From: Pseudoalteromonas sp. H105
GTDB lineage: Bacteria; Pseudomonadota; Gammaproteobacteria; Enterobacterales; Alteromonadaceae
Length of the DNA: 64,000 bases
NCBI RefSeq assembly: GCF_001469215.1
Contig: NZ_LOFH01000006.1
Location: 62,001 to 126,000, forward strand
Direction: 5' to 3'
Part shown: positions 10,772 to 19,665 of the stretch, piece by piece
Layout: every line of letters starts with the position of its first letter
How positions within the stretch are numbered: the stretch's first letter is position 1
Translations under genes and position numbers: made by a program
Notes under the pieces: model-generated
What the model was told of the DNA's origin: nothing
The model's database searches: none
The model's input: only the letters and a program-made list of their open reading frames with translations

Positions 10772-11668
10772 ATGTCTCGACGTGTCCCGCCATTAAATGC
10801 GCTCAAAGCATTTGAAGCCGCCGCCCGTCATTTGAGTTTTACCAAAGCGGCTGAAGAGCTTTATGTAACTCAAGCCGCGGTGAGCCATCAAATCAAAACA
10901 CTTGAAGAACACCTTGGTTTAAAACTGTTTTTGCGTAAAAACCGCTCGTTGTTATTGACCGAGGAAGGGCAGGGTTACTTTTTAGATATAAAAGAAATTT
11001 TCACGCAGTTAATTGATGCCACAGAAAAGCTACTTGCTCGCGGTGCAAAAGGTTCTTTGACCGTAAGCTTAACCCCTAGCTTTGCCATTCAGTGGTTAGT
11101 GCCCAGACTCAGTTTATTTAATGAGTTACACCCTGAGATTGATGTACGAATAAAGGCGCAAGACCAAGACGAGAACTCGCTCTCTGATGATGTTGATGTG
11201 GCTATTTATTATGGCCGTGGTCATTGGAGTGGAGTGCAAACACATAAACTACACACCGAATACCTGGTGCCCTTATGTAGCCCTATGTTGCTAACAGGGT
11301 CTAAACCTCTTGATCAACCAAGCGATTTAGCTAATCACACATTGTTGCATGATACTACGCGGAAAAACTGGAAAACCTGGATGAAAACCGCCGGTGTTCG
11401 CAATGTACACGTGAACCAAGGGCCTATATTCAGCCATTCATCTATGGTTCTACAGGCAGCCGTCCATGGTCAAGGTGTGGCAATTGGTAATAGTGTTTTA
11501 GCAAAACCAGATATTGACGCCGGACGTTTGGTGATCCCCTTTAGCCATAGCCTAGAAAGTAAAAATGCCTACTACTTGGTTAACCGTGAATCACAATCAG
11601 AGCTGGGTAAAATAGTTTCCTTTAAAGAATGGATGCTAGGATTAGTAGAGCAAGAACAAGAGTTTTAA
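10772..11668 (+). CDS. gcvA: LysR-family regulator of glycine cleavage, GcvA
   Basis: DNA-binding transcription factor; in E. coli GcvA activates or represses the glycine cleavage operon according to glycine and purine supply. The 298-residue protein starts MSRRVPPLNALKAFEAAARH, with the LysR helix-turn-helix at about residues 20-45 (FTKAAEELYVTQAAVSHQIK). The effector domain retains GcvA-specific stretches such as SLTPSFAIQWLVPRLS, DDVDVAIYYGRG and QGPIFSHSSMVLQAA. The neighbours ygdD and rlmM occur next to gcvA in E. coli too. No gcvTHP genes are in this window. Confidence 0.9.
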   Translation: MSRRVPPLNALKAFEAAARHLSFTKAAEELYVTQAAVSHQIKTLEEHLGLKLFLRKNRSLLLTEEGQGYFLDIKEIFTQLIDATEKLLARGAKGSLTVSLTPSFAIQWLVPRLSLFNELHPEIDVRIKAQDQDENSLSDDVDVAIYYGRGHWSGVQTHKLHTEYLVPLCSPMLLTGSKPLDQPSDLANHTLLHDTTRKNWKTWMKTAGVRNVHVNQGPIFSHSSMVLQAAVHGQGVAIGNSVLAKPDIDAGRLVIPFSHSLESKNAYYLVNRESQSELGKIVSFKEWMLGLVEQEQEF

Positions 11669-11669
11669 A

Positions 11670-12296
11670 ATGACAATACAATGGATAAAAGCGAAAGAAC
11701 CTGCTCACGCACAATTTATATTTGCTCATGGTGCAGGCGCAGGCAGTGACTCTGAGTTTATGCAAAACATGGCCAGTTTGTTAGCTGAGCAGGGTATTAA
11801 TGTTGGGCTTTTTGATTTTGAATATATGCAAATAGCAAAACAAACGAATAAGCGCAGACCACCTGAGCGAGCCCCCAAATTACTTGCTTATTTTACCCAC
11901 GTAATTGAACAAGCAGAGCCAACATTGCCATTATTTATTGGTGGTAAGTCAATGGGAGGAAGAATGGCCTCTATGCTGGTCTGTGAAACAAATAAAAAGA
12001 TTAACGGTGTGTTGGCATTTGGTTACCCATTTCATCCGCCGGGTAAGCCCGAGAAGTTACGTATTGACCATTTTGGCCAAATACTGTGCCCGTTTTTGGT
12101 GCTCCAAGGTGAGCGCGATACATTTGGTACCCGTGAAGAGTTAGATGCACTTACGCTTGATAAACGTCCTGAGTTTGTCTGGTTAACAGATGGCGACCAT
12201 TCTTTAAAACCGCGTAAAAAAAGTGGTATGACGCTTGAGCAAAATTTACAGATAGCCGCAGAGCACGCAAGTAAATTTATTAAACACCATTGTTAG
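11670..12296 (+). CDS. Alpha/beta hydrolase family protein
   Basis: Cytoplasmic alpha/beta-hydrolase-fold protein of 208 residues resembling the KANL3/Tex30-like family. FAHGAGAGSDSEF near the N-terminus is the oxyanion-hole region. The nucleophile elbow is GGKSMGGRMAS (Ser near residue 93). A late Asp occurs in LQGERDTFGT and the His in DGDHSLKP, completing a plausible Ser-Asp-His triad. The substrate is unknown. The ATG lies one base after the gcvA stop codon, so translation is probably coupled. This gene is an insertion relative to the E. coli gcvA-ygdD-rlmM order. Confidence 0.82.
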   Translation: MTIQWIKAKEPAHAQFIFAHGAGAGSDSEFMQNMASLLAEQGINVGLFDFEYMQIAKQTNKRRPPERAPKLLAYFTHVIEQAEPTLPLFIGGKSMGGRMASMLVCETNKKINGVLAFGYPFHPPGKPEKLRIDHFGQILCPFLVLQGERDTFGTREELDALTLDKRPEFVWLTDGDHSLKPRKKSGMTLEQNLQIAAEHASKFIKHHC

Positions 12297-12316
12297 TTGA
12301 AATAAAGGAGAGCGTT

Positions 12317-12685
12317 ATGATCAAATTATTTCTTATGGCGGGTAGCGTGTTTTGTATGTTGTCAGTGGTACTTGGCGCATTTGCTGCTCATGGTTTAAAA
12401 AATCGTGTTTCTGAATATGCTATCGGCGTGTTTAAAACCGCTGCTGAGTATCAAATGGTCCATGGCCTTGCACTGATAGCTGTGGCTATTTTAATAAAGT
12501 GGGGCTTAAATTTAAACGCCGCCGGCTGGTTTTTTATCGCGGGTACCTTACTCTTTAGTGGGAGTTTATATTTACTTGCAATGACAGGCTGGAAGTGGCT
12601 AGGGCCCATTACACCCCTAGGCGGACTGTGTTTTATTGTTGGTTGGTTGATTATTTTAGTGCAAGTGGCACGGTTTAAATTTTAA
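12317..12685 (+). CDS. ygdD: DUF423 family membrane protein (YgdD-like)
   Basis: Small inner-membrane protein of 122 residues with four hydrophobic segments and the DUF423 signature VVLGAFAAHGLKNR followed by FKTAAEYQMVHGLAL. The frame is open from 12290, but the ATG at 12317 has a good AAGGAG ribosome binding site and the expected N-terminus MIKLFLMAGSVF. Its function is unknown. Its place between gcvA and rlmM is conserved among gammaproteobacteria. Confidence 0.88.
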   Translation: MIKLFLMAGSVFCMLSVVLGAFAAHGLKNRVSEYAIGVFKTAAEYQMVHGLALIAVAILIKWGLNLNAAGWFFIAGTLLFSGSLYLLAMTGWKWLGPITPLGGLCFIVGWLIILVQVARFKF

Positions 12686-12724
12686 TAAAGAATATCGCGC
12701 AGAATGCGCAATTTAAGGGTTTTT

Positions 12725-13810
12725 ATGTCAAGCGTAGTAATTTATTGTCGTAGTGGTTTTGAAAATGATGCCGCTGCTGAAATAACGTTTCATGCTGCCG
12801 AGCAAGGCTTTGCTGGTTATGTAAAAGCAAAGCCAAATACGGGTTATGTAATTTATGAATGCTTTGAAGCTTCACACAGCGACGAAATCATCAAAAAAGT
12901 CGACTTTAAAAACATGGTGTTTGCACGCCAGTGGTTTGCCGGCACATTACTTGAGAATATGCCTGTAGAAGACCGCGTGGGTGAAATTAAAGCCGCGGCA
13001 GCAGATTTTCCTTTGTGTTCAGAATTACGGGTAGAAACACCAGATACCAATGAAGGGAAAGAGCTTTTAACGTTTTGTAAAAAAATATCAACACCCCTCA
13101 AAAAAGCATTAGAAAAACAAAGCACCGTACTGCGTGAGCCCAAAGCTAACCGCCCAGTTATGCATGTGATGTTTTTGACTAACAATACAGCTTACGTTGG
13201 ACATTCATACAGCTACAATAATTCACCATTCTTCATGGGTATTTTGCGCTTGCGTATGCCAAGTGATGCGCCTAGCCGTTCGACTTTAAAGCTTGATGAA
13301 GCATTTAATGTATTTATACCACCCAATGAAGTTGAGTCACGGGTACAAGCAGGAATGCGTGGCGTAGATTTAGGTGCCTGTCCAGGTGGTTGGACATATC
13401 AACTAGTGCGTCGCGGCATGTTTGTCAGCGCTATTGATAACGGCCCAATGAACGATGATTTAATGGAAACAGGCCAAGTTAAGCACTTTAGAGCCGATGG
13501 CTTTAAATACCGTCCTGAGAAGCGCAATATTCAATGGTTAGTCTGTGACATGGTTGAAAAACCAACAAAAGTAACAAGCTTGATGATTGATTGGGCTGTG
13601 AATGCGTATGCTAAAGAGCTTATCTTTAACTTAAAACTACCCATGAAAAAACGTTTTGATAGCGTTTATGAATGCTTGACCATGATACGAGAAGAGCTGG
13701 AGAAATACGGTATTAGCTATGAACTACAAGCAAAGCATTTATATCATGATAGAGAAGAGATAACAGTGCACCTGAATGTCACCAAAGTTCCACAGAGTTT
13801 GTATAGTTAA
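12725..13810 (+). CDS. rlmM: 23S rRNA 2'-O-ribose methyltransferase RlmM (C2498)
   Basis: SAM-dependent enzyme that methylates the 2'-hydroxyl of C2498 in 23S rRNA during large-subunit assembly. The start at 12725 gives MSSVVIYCRSGFENDAAAEI, aligned with E. coli RlmM; the frame is open 21 bases further upstream but that start lacks support. The protein has 361 residues: an N-terminal THUMP-like region, then a Rossmann methyltransferase with the SAM loop GVDLGACPGGWTYQLVRRG near residue 213 and the catalytic-region WLVCDMVEKP. A MITE-like repeat begins just after the stop. Confidence 0.94.
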   Translation: MSSVVIYCRSGFENDAAAEITFHAAEQGFAGYVKAKPNTGYVIYECFEASHSDEIIKKVDFKNMVFARQWFAGTLLENMPVEDRVGEIKAAAADFPLCSELRVETPDTNEGKELLTFCKKISTPLKKALEKQSTVLREPKANRPVMHVMFLTNNTAYVGHSYSYNNSPFFMGILRLRMPSDAPSRSTLKLDEAFNVFIPPNEVESRVQAGMRGVDLGACPGGWTYQLVRRGMFVSAIDNGPMNDDLMETGQVKHFRADGFKYRPEKRNIQWLVCDMVEKPTKVTSLMIDWAVNAYAKELIFNLKLPMKKRFDSVYECLTMIREELEKYGISYELQAKHLYHDREEITVHLNVTKVPQSLYS

Positions 13811-13811
13811 G

Positions 13812-14009
13812 TAACCTGAACTCTGGATAATAAATCTATCTCCAGCGGCTACTTTCAACGCTAACTGCGTTGAATTTACTTGCAATAGGCTAGCTATTGA
13901 CGCGTAAATTCGCCTTGTTATCGCTAAAAGTCTCCGGCTGGAGACTAATAAATATATTTGTGATTTAATATCAATACATTAGTACATCTCTTAACCAGAG
14001 TTCAGGTTA
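13812..14009. repeat. MITE-like inverted-repeat element, copy 1
   Basis: A 198-bp non-coding element with perfect terminal inverted repeats (TAACCTGAACTCTGG at the left, its complement at the right), bounded by TA on each side. The interior is itself a long imperfect palindrome: AATTTACTTGCAATAG in the left half mirrors CTATTGACGCGTAAATT in the right half, and TCTCCAGC mirrors GCTGGAGA. A second copy is at 30829-31024. TA-flanked short inverted repeats are typical of IS630/mariner-mobilised MITEs; no matching transposase is in the window. It lies between convergent rlmM and cysZ and could fold as a terminator in RNA. Confidence 0.85.
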
Positions 14010-14025
14010 AGTAAGTTTAAAATGT

Positions 14026-14053
14026 AAAAAGCACAGCTAATACTGTGCTTTTT
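14026..14053. terminator. Bidirectional terminator between rlmM and cysZ
   Basis: Perfect inverted repeat AAAAAGCACAG / CTGTGCTTTTT with a 6-base loop. It ends in T-runs on both strands, so it can stop both rlmM (plus) and cysZ (minus). It lies 15 bp past the cysZ stop. Confidence 0.85.
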
Positions 14054-14068
14054 CATACTGAGGCCAAT

Positions 14069-14797
14069 TTAATCTCGGTAATTAGGTCGGTAGTTATCAA
14101 CCCACAGACGAGTCGCACCGCATACCGCAACAGGCATTACAATCAAGTTGACGATAGGAATTGCAGTAAGTAACAAAACGGCAAGACCAAATCCGTATGA
14201 CAGCCCTTGTTTTTGTTTTAGATCTTGTTTCATCTGAGAGAAGCAAATCTTATGATTATCAAATGCATAATCTTTATATTGGATAGCATACATCCAGCAG
14301 GTAAACAAAACCCACAAAATTTGCCCAACGACAGGGAGTACCCATAATAAAATAAAAAAGCCAATGGCTCTGGGTAAATAATAGCAAAGCTTGGTCCACT
14401 CTCGTCCGAGCATGCGCGGGACATCTTTCACAAGATCTGCAAAGCCATCATCATTTATTTTTTGACCCGTTAAATGCATCTCCACTTTTTCACTCAGTAA
14501 CCCATTAAATGGTGCCGCGATAAAGTTCGTTATGACAGTAAACAACATACTGTAACTAAATAAAATAACTAACACAGCAATGGGCCACATAAGCCACTCT
14601 AACCAGCTAAGCCAACTTGGCAACATATTAGTTAAGTAAGTAAAGCCATCGGTTAACCACCCGTAAAGAAAAAACAACGAGCTACCGAAAAGCACAATAT
14701 TGATTAACAATGGAATAAACACAAAGCGTTTTAATCCTTTTTGTGTAATCAATTTAAAACCAGAAAAAAAGTATTCCATACCTTGGGTAAACTGCAC
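14069..14797 (-). CDS. cysZ: Sulfate transporter CysZ
   Basis: Inner-membrane protein of the CysZ/EI24 family that mediates sulfate uptake for cysteine biosynthesis. The 242-residue protein has about four strong hydrophobic segments and the family features FTQGMEYFFSGFKLI at the start, FIAAPFNGLLSEKVE in the middle, and PRAIGFFILLWVLPVVG later. The start ATG at 14797 follows AGGAATG. It is transcribed convergently with rlmM and ends at a shared terminator. No other sulfur-assimilation genes are nearby. Confidence 0.9.
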   Translation of the reverse strand: MQFTQGMEYFFSGFKLITQKGLKRFVFIPLLINIVLFGSSLFFLYGWLTDGFTYLTNMLPSWLSWLEWLMWPIAVLVILFSYSMLFTVITNFIAAPFNGLLSEKVEMHLTGQKINDDGFADLVKDVPRMLGREWTKLCYYLPRAIGFFILLWVLPVVGQILWVLFTCWMYAIQYKDYAFDNHKICFSQMKQDLKQKQGLSYGFGLAVLLLTAIPIVNLIVMPVAVCGATRLWVDNYRPNYRD

Positions 14798-14973
14798 GGT
14801 ACATTCCTCAGATTATTTTTATCATAGCCGCAGTATAAATTGCTGAGTTATTTTGAACAGCAGTTTTAGGTAACAAAGTGTTTATAAGTGCATAAATCAA
14901 AAATGACTGGCTAGGTAGAATCTAAACGACAATTAGCTATATACTGTCGTCCCTTTAACGTCGAGCGCTGAGA

Positions 14974-15615
14974 ATGTCTAAAATATTTATTATTGGCCTG
15001 CCAAGAACGGGCACTACAAGCATCAGTGTCGCGTTATTAGAATTAGGGTTACTTGTTGCACATACTGCCTTTACAAAAAAAGCGTTTGAGGTGGCGGATG
15101 CGATCTCAGATGCGCCTTGTTTTAGTGATTATAAACAACTCGATTTTTTATTTCCTGGCTCTAAGTTTGTGTACTTGAACCGTGATTTGGCTAAATGGCT
15201 GCCATCAATCTCTATGTTGCTAGAAAAGATGGCGCCGCATTTAGAACAAAAAACAGGGCACTTTAGCCCCGTATTAAAACGCAGTTTTCACACCACATTT
15301 CCAATGTTTGAGGCGCCTTGTGTCGAAACACTTACAGACAATTATAAAGTGCATCAACAGGCTGTATTTCAGTACTTTAAAAACCGTGATGATTTTTTAT
15401 CGATTGATGTCAGTGATCCTGGTAGCTTTTTAACATTAAAACAATTCCTCGGCTTACCCACGACAGGCTCGGCTGATTTCCCTAAGTTAAATGTAGGGCG
15501 AAATGTGGCCAATTGGCGAGAGCATAAGCATCCAAATAAAGTGAATGCGAATTTAGCAGGGATAGAGCATAGACAGTTTTTTGATTATTCAACAATAGCG
15601 ACGGTTGAGGTCTGA
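14974..15615 (+). CDS. Sulfotransferase-family P-loop protein
   Basis: Protein of 213 residues beginning MSKIFIIGLPRTGTTSISVA. The GLPRTGTTS loop at residues 8-16 is the 5'-phosphosulfate-binding loop of PAPS-dependent sulfotransferases. The later segment FPGSKFVYLNRDLAKWLPS resembles the 3'-phosphate-binding part (normally with R and S); here the Arg of NRD and the Ser of LPS are candidates. Acceptor substrate and product are unknown. It stands alone between cysZ and an acetyltransferase gene; adjacency to a sulfate transporter is suggestive but the two are divergent and 176 bp apart. Confidence 0.72.
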   Translation: MSKIFIIGLPRTGTTSISVALLELGLLVAHTAFTKKAFEVADAISDAPCFSDYKQLDFLFPGSKFVYLNRDLAKWLPSISMLLEKMAPHLEQKTGHFSPVLKRSFHTTFPMFEAPCVETLTDNYKVHQQAVFQYFKNRDDFLSIDVSDPGSFLTLKQFLGLPTTGSADFPKLNVGRNVANWREHKHPNKVNANLAGIEHRQFFDYSTIATVEV

Positions 15616-15794
15616 GAACCTCGCTTAATAATATGAATAAAGGTAAGCCAATACCGTCAAATATTTGAGTGAAATAGCGATTGAAAATAAGCAAAATGTG
15701 TTAGTTGGTGAAAAATAGCCGGAACAAGGTTGTTCATTTGTTACAATTCGGTATAGTTTCACAACAAATTTTTAATATAAAATTGAGATGTTCA

Positions 15795-16256
15795 ATGCAG
15801 TTAGTCGATTTAAACCCCAATGACCAGGATGTGATTAATGTTTTTGCCGATATCGACCGACTTATATGCTCCTTATACCCCGTTGCAACAGCACAGTCAC
15901 TTACCTTAGAAGAGCTAAGTCACCCTGATGTCTACGCCATAGGGCTTAAGAATGAAGATGGGATTGTGGCGTGTGGTGCCATAGTAACTAAGTCAGACAC
16001 TCCGCCTTATGGTGAAATTAGGCGCCTCTATGTTAAACCGAGCTACCGTGGCAAAGGGTTATCTCGGCGAATCATGCAAATTCTTTTGCATCAGGCAGGA
16101 GAAGAACAAATTCCATTGATCCGATTAGAAACCGGCCCAAAACAAACGAAGTCAATCAACCTCTATGAAAATTTAGGTTTCCAGCGTTGTGGTCCTTTTG
16201 GGAATTACAGTGAAAACCCCCAAAGTTTGTTTATGGAGTTGGGTCTTAATCAATAG
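15795..16256 (+). CDS. GNAT family N-acetyltransferase
   Basis: Acetyl-CoA-dependent N-acetyltransferase of 153 residues. The start chosen is the ATG at 15795 (MQLVDLNPNDQDV); the frame is open further upstream from 15705, but those residues look unlike a coding N-terminus. Motif A is clear: EIRRLYVKPSYRGKGLSRRIMQ, with the RGKG acetyl-CoA pyrophosphate loop. Motif B is represented by LIRLETGPKQTKSINLYENLGF, typical of small YhhY/PhnO-like GNATs. The substrate cannot be predicted. It lies upstream of speA, but 214 bp and a hairpin separate them. Confidence 0.85.
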   Translation: MQLVDLNPNDQDVINVFADIDRLICSLYPVATAQSLTLEELSHPDVYAIGLKNEDGIVACGAIVTKSDTPPYGEIRRLYVKPSYRGKGLSRRIMQILLHQAGEEQIPLIRLETGPKQTKSINLYENLGFQRCGPFGNYSENPQSLFMELGLNQ

Positions 16257-16287
16257 TTTTAAATGCTGATTTATGCTATTTAGCTTT

Positions 16288-16323
16288 TTATCGGGTGCTT
16301 AAAGGCTTTTATCCACCCGATAA
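16288..16323. terminator. Hairpin between the GNAT gene and speA
   Basis: Perfect 10-bp arms TTATCGGGTG (16288-16297) and CACCCGATAA (16314-16323), 32 bp after the GNAT stop codon. The downstream T-tract is broken (TCTCATTTCCTTTT), so it is a moderate terminator candidate; it could also be part of the speA leader. Confidence 0.5.
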
Positions 16324-16470
16324 TCTCATTTCCTTTTCAATAAAGTCTGCATCACAAAATCTGCTTGTTACGAGCAAAAATATTTGTTGGACTTAGCTGT
16401 CTTTTTCTCTTTTAATGCGCCCAATTCGCCGACACTGAATTCGGCATCATTAAATAAGAGAGAAAGATAA

Positions 16471-18384
16471 ATGAAAGATACAACATCACTTGAACAAGCT
16501 CGCACGAGCTACAATGTTCGTCATTGGAGCCAAGGATTTTTTGGCATTAATGATCAAGGTGATGTGTATGTTGCCCCCAAAGCTGATGCCCCACAGCAAA
16601 CGGTGGCTTTAATTGATATTGCAAAACAATTAGAGGACAAAGGGCTCAGCTTACCTGCACTCGTTCGTTTTCCGCAGATTTTGCATCACCGTGTACACAG
16701 CTTATGCGCCGCTTTCAATACTGCTATTGAAAGTTATGGTTACCCTAAAGATTATTTATTAGTTTATCCAATAAAGGTAAATCAACAACGTGAAGTGGTT
16801 GAAGAAATCGTTGCAAGCCAAGCTAATATCGAAAAGAAACAGTTAGGCCTTGAAGCAGGCAGTAAACCTGAGCTATTAACTGTTTTAGCTATGGCTGAAA
16901 AAACCAGCGCAGTGATCGTATGTAATGGTTATAAAGACCAAGAATATGTCCGTTTAGCACTGATTGGAGAAAAGTTAGGCCATAAAGTTTACATCGTACT
17001 CGAAAAGCTATCTGAGCTGGACATGGTGCTTAGCCAAGCTAAAGAACTGAATGTGAAACCGCGTATTGGTATCCGTGTGCGTTTGGCATCGCAAGGTAAA
17101 GGTAAGTGGCAAGCAAGTGGGGGTGAAAAATCTAAATTTGGTTTATCTGCATCGCAAGTACTGCATGTGGTAAACAAGTTAAAAGAATCTGACCAACTTG
17201 ATTTAGTGCAGTTAGTACATTTTCACTTAGGCTCGCAAATGGCCAATATTCGTGATGTACGTTTGGGCGTGAGTGAAGCAGCGCGTTTTTACTGTGAGCT
17301 GCGCAAATTAGGCGCACAAATTGAGTGTTTAGATGTCGGTGGCGGTTTGGCTGTTGACTACGATGGAACGCGAAGCCAATCACATAACTCAATGAACTAC
17401 AGCCTAGCTGAATATGCAAATAACATTGTGTACACCATAGGCGATATTTGTAAGCAGTATGAACAACCGTTTCCGACGATTATTTCTGAGTCAGGGCGTG
17501 CGTTAACGGCTCACCATGCAGTGCTTATTTCAAACGTGATTGGTACCGAAAGCTACGTACCAGAAGACATTGAAGCGCCGGATGATGACGCGCCTTTATT
17601 ACTTAAAAATATGTGGCAGTCGTGGCAGCAATTACATGTGCTTACTGATGACCGTGCATTAATTGAGATTTATCACGATAGCCAAGGTGATTTAGCTGAG
17701 GTGCATAACCAATTTGCAATGGGGTTATTAGATTTAACTCAGCGTGCGTGGGCTGAGCAAATTAACTTACGTGTATGTTATGAACTTAACAAACACATGG
17801 ACAATAAAAACCGTTTTCACCGGCCTATTATTGATGAACTTAATGCACGATTAGCAGATAAGTTTTTTGTTAATTTTTCATTGTTTCAGTCACTACCTGA
17901 TGCGTGGGGAATTGATCAAGTATTCCCGGTACTGCCATTAAGTGGTTTGACCGAAGCGCCGAAAAAGCGCGCGGTATTGCTTGATATAACTTGTGACTCA
18001 GACGGCGCACTTGATCATTATGTTGATGGTCAAGGCATTGAAAGCACATTACCTGTGCCAGAATTTAGTGCTGAAAAACCGTACTTAATGGGCTTCTTCT
18101 TAGTGGGTGCCTACCAAGAAATTTTAGGTGATATGCATAATTTATTTGGTGATACCCACAGTGCGATGATCAGTATGGATGAGCAAGGTGATGCCCGTAT
18201 AGTAGAGATAAACCAAGGTGACACAGTGGCAGATATGATGCGCTATGTTCACTTGGATGTTGAAGGCTTTCAGTCTTCTTACGCGCAGCTGGTGGCCAGT
18301 AAATTACCTGCGAGCGAGCAGCAAAGTGTGCTTGATGAATTAAAAGCAGGCTTAGACGGTTATACTTATTTAGAAGAGCTTTAA
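16471..18384 (+). CDS. speA: Biosynthetic arginine decarboxylase
   Basis: PLP-dependent decarboxylase converting arginine to agmatine for putrescine synthesis. The protein has 637 residues, close to E. coli SpeA. The PLP lysine lies in [14 protein letters not shown] near residue 101; the substrate-binding His region is [14 protein letters not shown] and the glycine loop is [13 protein letters not shown]. The start ATG follows a good AGAGAGAAAG ribosome binding site. speB starts one base after its stop, so the two enzymes of the arginine-agmatine-putrescine route are translated together. Confidence 0.96.
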   Translation: MKDTTSLEQARTSYNVRHWSQGFFGINDQGDVYVAPKADAPQQTVALIDIAKQLEDKGLSLPALVRFPQILHHRVHSLCAAFNTAIESYGYPKDYLLVYPIKVNQQREVVEEIVASQANIEKKQLGLEAGSKPELLTVLAMAEKTSAVIVCNGYKDQEYVRLALIGEKLGHKVYIVLEKLSELDMVLSQAKELNVKPRIGIRVRLASQGKGKWQASGGEKSKFGLSASQVLHVVNKLKESDQLDLVQLVHFHLGSQMANIRDVRLGVSEAARFYCELRKLGAQIECLDVGGGLAVDYDGTRSQSHNSMNYSLAEYANNIVYTIGDICKQYEQPFPTIISESGRALTAHHAVLISNVIGTESYVPEDIEAPDDDAPLLLKNMWQSWQQLHVLTDDRALIEIYHDSQGDLAEVHNQFAMGLLDLTQRAWAEQINLRVCYELNKHMDNKNRFHRPIIDELNARLADKFFVNFSLFQSLPDAWGIDQVFPVLPLSGLTEAPKKRAVLLDITCDSDGALDHYVDGQGIESTLPVPEFSAEKPYLMGFFLVGAYQEILGDMHNLFGDTHSAMISMDEQGDARIVEINQGDTVADMMRYVHLDVEGFQSSYAQLVASKLPASEQQSVLDELKAGLDGYTYLEEL

Positions 18385-18385
18385 T

Positions 18386-19309
18386 ATGACGGCCTTGTTT
18401 GATCATACTGATCACTCACTGTACTCCAATGGCATGACGTTTTTACGCCAGCCCATGGTGCAAAATATTGCAGATATTCATGCGGATGTGGTGGTGTTTG
18501 GTTTACCGTTTGACTTGGCGACTTCGGGTCGTCCTGGTGCACGTTTAGGCCCAGATGCCATTCGTCGTGCGTCAGTGCACTTAGCGTGGGAAGAGACTAA
18601 ATACCCTTGGGCGTTCCCGTTATTTGAGCGTTTAAAAGTCGCAGACGCCGGGGATTTTACTTACCCTGTAGGTGATGCAGAGTACTTTACAGCTAAGCTA
18701 GAACAAGCTGCAACGGGTATCCTAAATCAAGGTAAAACGATTTTAGGGTTAGGTGGCGATCACTTTGTTACGTTGCCTTTACTGCGGGCCCATGCTAAAC
18801 GCTTTGGCAAAATGGCTTTAGTGCATTTTGATGCGCATACAGATACTTATAGCAATGGCTCACGCTATGACCACGGGACCATGTTTTATCATGCGCCAAT
18901 GGAAGGGCTTATAGATGTAGAGCACAGTATTCAAATCGGTATTCGTACTGACTTTGATCAAAGTAAGCACGAATTTTCCGTCATTGATGCCATGACAGCA
19001 AATGATTTATCGGCGCAAACCATTGCTGAGCAAATTTTTGCGCGGGTGGGGGAGCTACCTGTGTATGTGACCTTTGATATTGATTGTTTAGACCCAGCAT
19101 TTGCTCCGGGCACAGGCACACCTGTTTGTGGTGGTTTAACAAGCGATAAAGTGCTTAAAATTTTGCGTGCGCTTAAAGGTATAAATATGGTGGGAATGGA
19201 TGTTGTAGAAGTGTCGCCGTCGTATGATCAAAGTGAACTCACCGCTATTGCAGCAGCGACTATTGCTAATGAATTGCTGCATTTATGGACGTTAAAACAT
19301 AAGTACTGA
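18386..19309 (+). CDS. speB: Agmatinase
   Basis: Dimanganese ureohydrolase that converts agmatine to putrescine and urea. It has 307 residues. The metal ligands are visible in [21 protein letters not shown] and [18 protein letters not shown], the three ureohydrolase signatures. [18 protein letters not shown] near the N-terminus is characteristic of agmatinase rather than arginase. Its partner speA lies immediately upstream with one intervening base, and a terminator follows. Confidence 0.95.
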   Translation: MTALFDHTDHSLYSNGMTFLRQPMVQNIADIHADVVVFGLPFDLATSGRPGARLGPDAIRRASVHLAWEETKYPWAFPLFERLKVADAGDFTYPVGDAEYFTAKLEQAATGILNQGKTILGLGGDHFVTLPLLRAHAKRFGKMALVHFDAHTDTYSNGSRYDHGTMFYHAPMEGLIDVEHSIQIGIRTDFDQSKHEFSVIDAMTANDLSAQTIAEQIFARVGELPVYVTFDIDCLDPAFAPGTGTPVCGGLTSDKVLKILRALKGINMVGMDVVEVSPSYDQSELTAIAAATIANELLHLWTLKHKY

Positions 19310-19323
19310 AACGCTGTAATAGA

Positions 19324-19346
19324 AAGCGCCATATAGGCGCTTTTTG
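19324..19346 (+). terminator. Rho-independent terminator after speB
   Basis: Stem AAGCGCC / GGCGCTT with loop ATATA followed by TTTTTG, 15 bp after the speB stop codon. Confidence 0.85.
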
Positions 19347-19371
19347 TTGTCTAGTTATATAGCTACATAAC

Positions 19372-19665
19372 TCACTTGAATTTCATGTTGTGTTTTTTTG
19401 CATATGCTAAACACACAGGAACTTCGATGAGGACATAGGTTAAAAACGTGAACCAAAACCAATTAACCTTAAAGATTAACCAACTAAACTCAATGCCAGA
19501 ATCATAATAAAGACTCCCAGCAACGACTAATGATATGGTTGTCGCGAACAAGTCTTGGCATGATACTTTTTTAAAGTCATTCCCAGCAAAACGCGGGTAA
19601 ATAACCCCATAACCTAGTGCGATTACGGTAATAACCAATGTAATTAACGTTAACTCGGGTGTCAT
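19372..19665 (-). CDS. Small membrane protein of unknown function
   Basis: A protein of 97 residues that is almost entirely hydrophobic, with about three membrane segments (LTLITLVITVIALGYGVIY near the start, then two more). I do not recognise a family. The start overlaps the stop of the upstream M48 protease gene by 4 bases, so it is translationally coupled to it and belongs to the DUF898-M48 operon. A regulatory or accessory membrane role is only an inference from context. Confidence 0.7.
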   Translation of the reverse strand: MTPELTLITLVITVIALGYGVIYPRFAGNDFKKVSCQDLFATTISLVVAGSLYYDSGIEFSWLIFKVNWFWFTFLTYVLIEVPVCLAYAKKHNMKFK

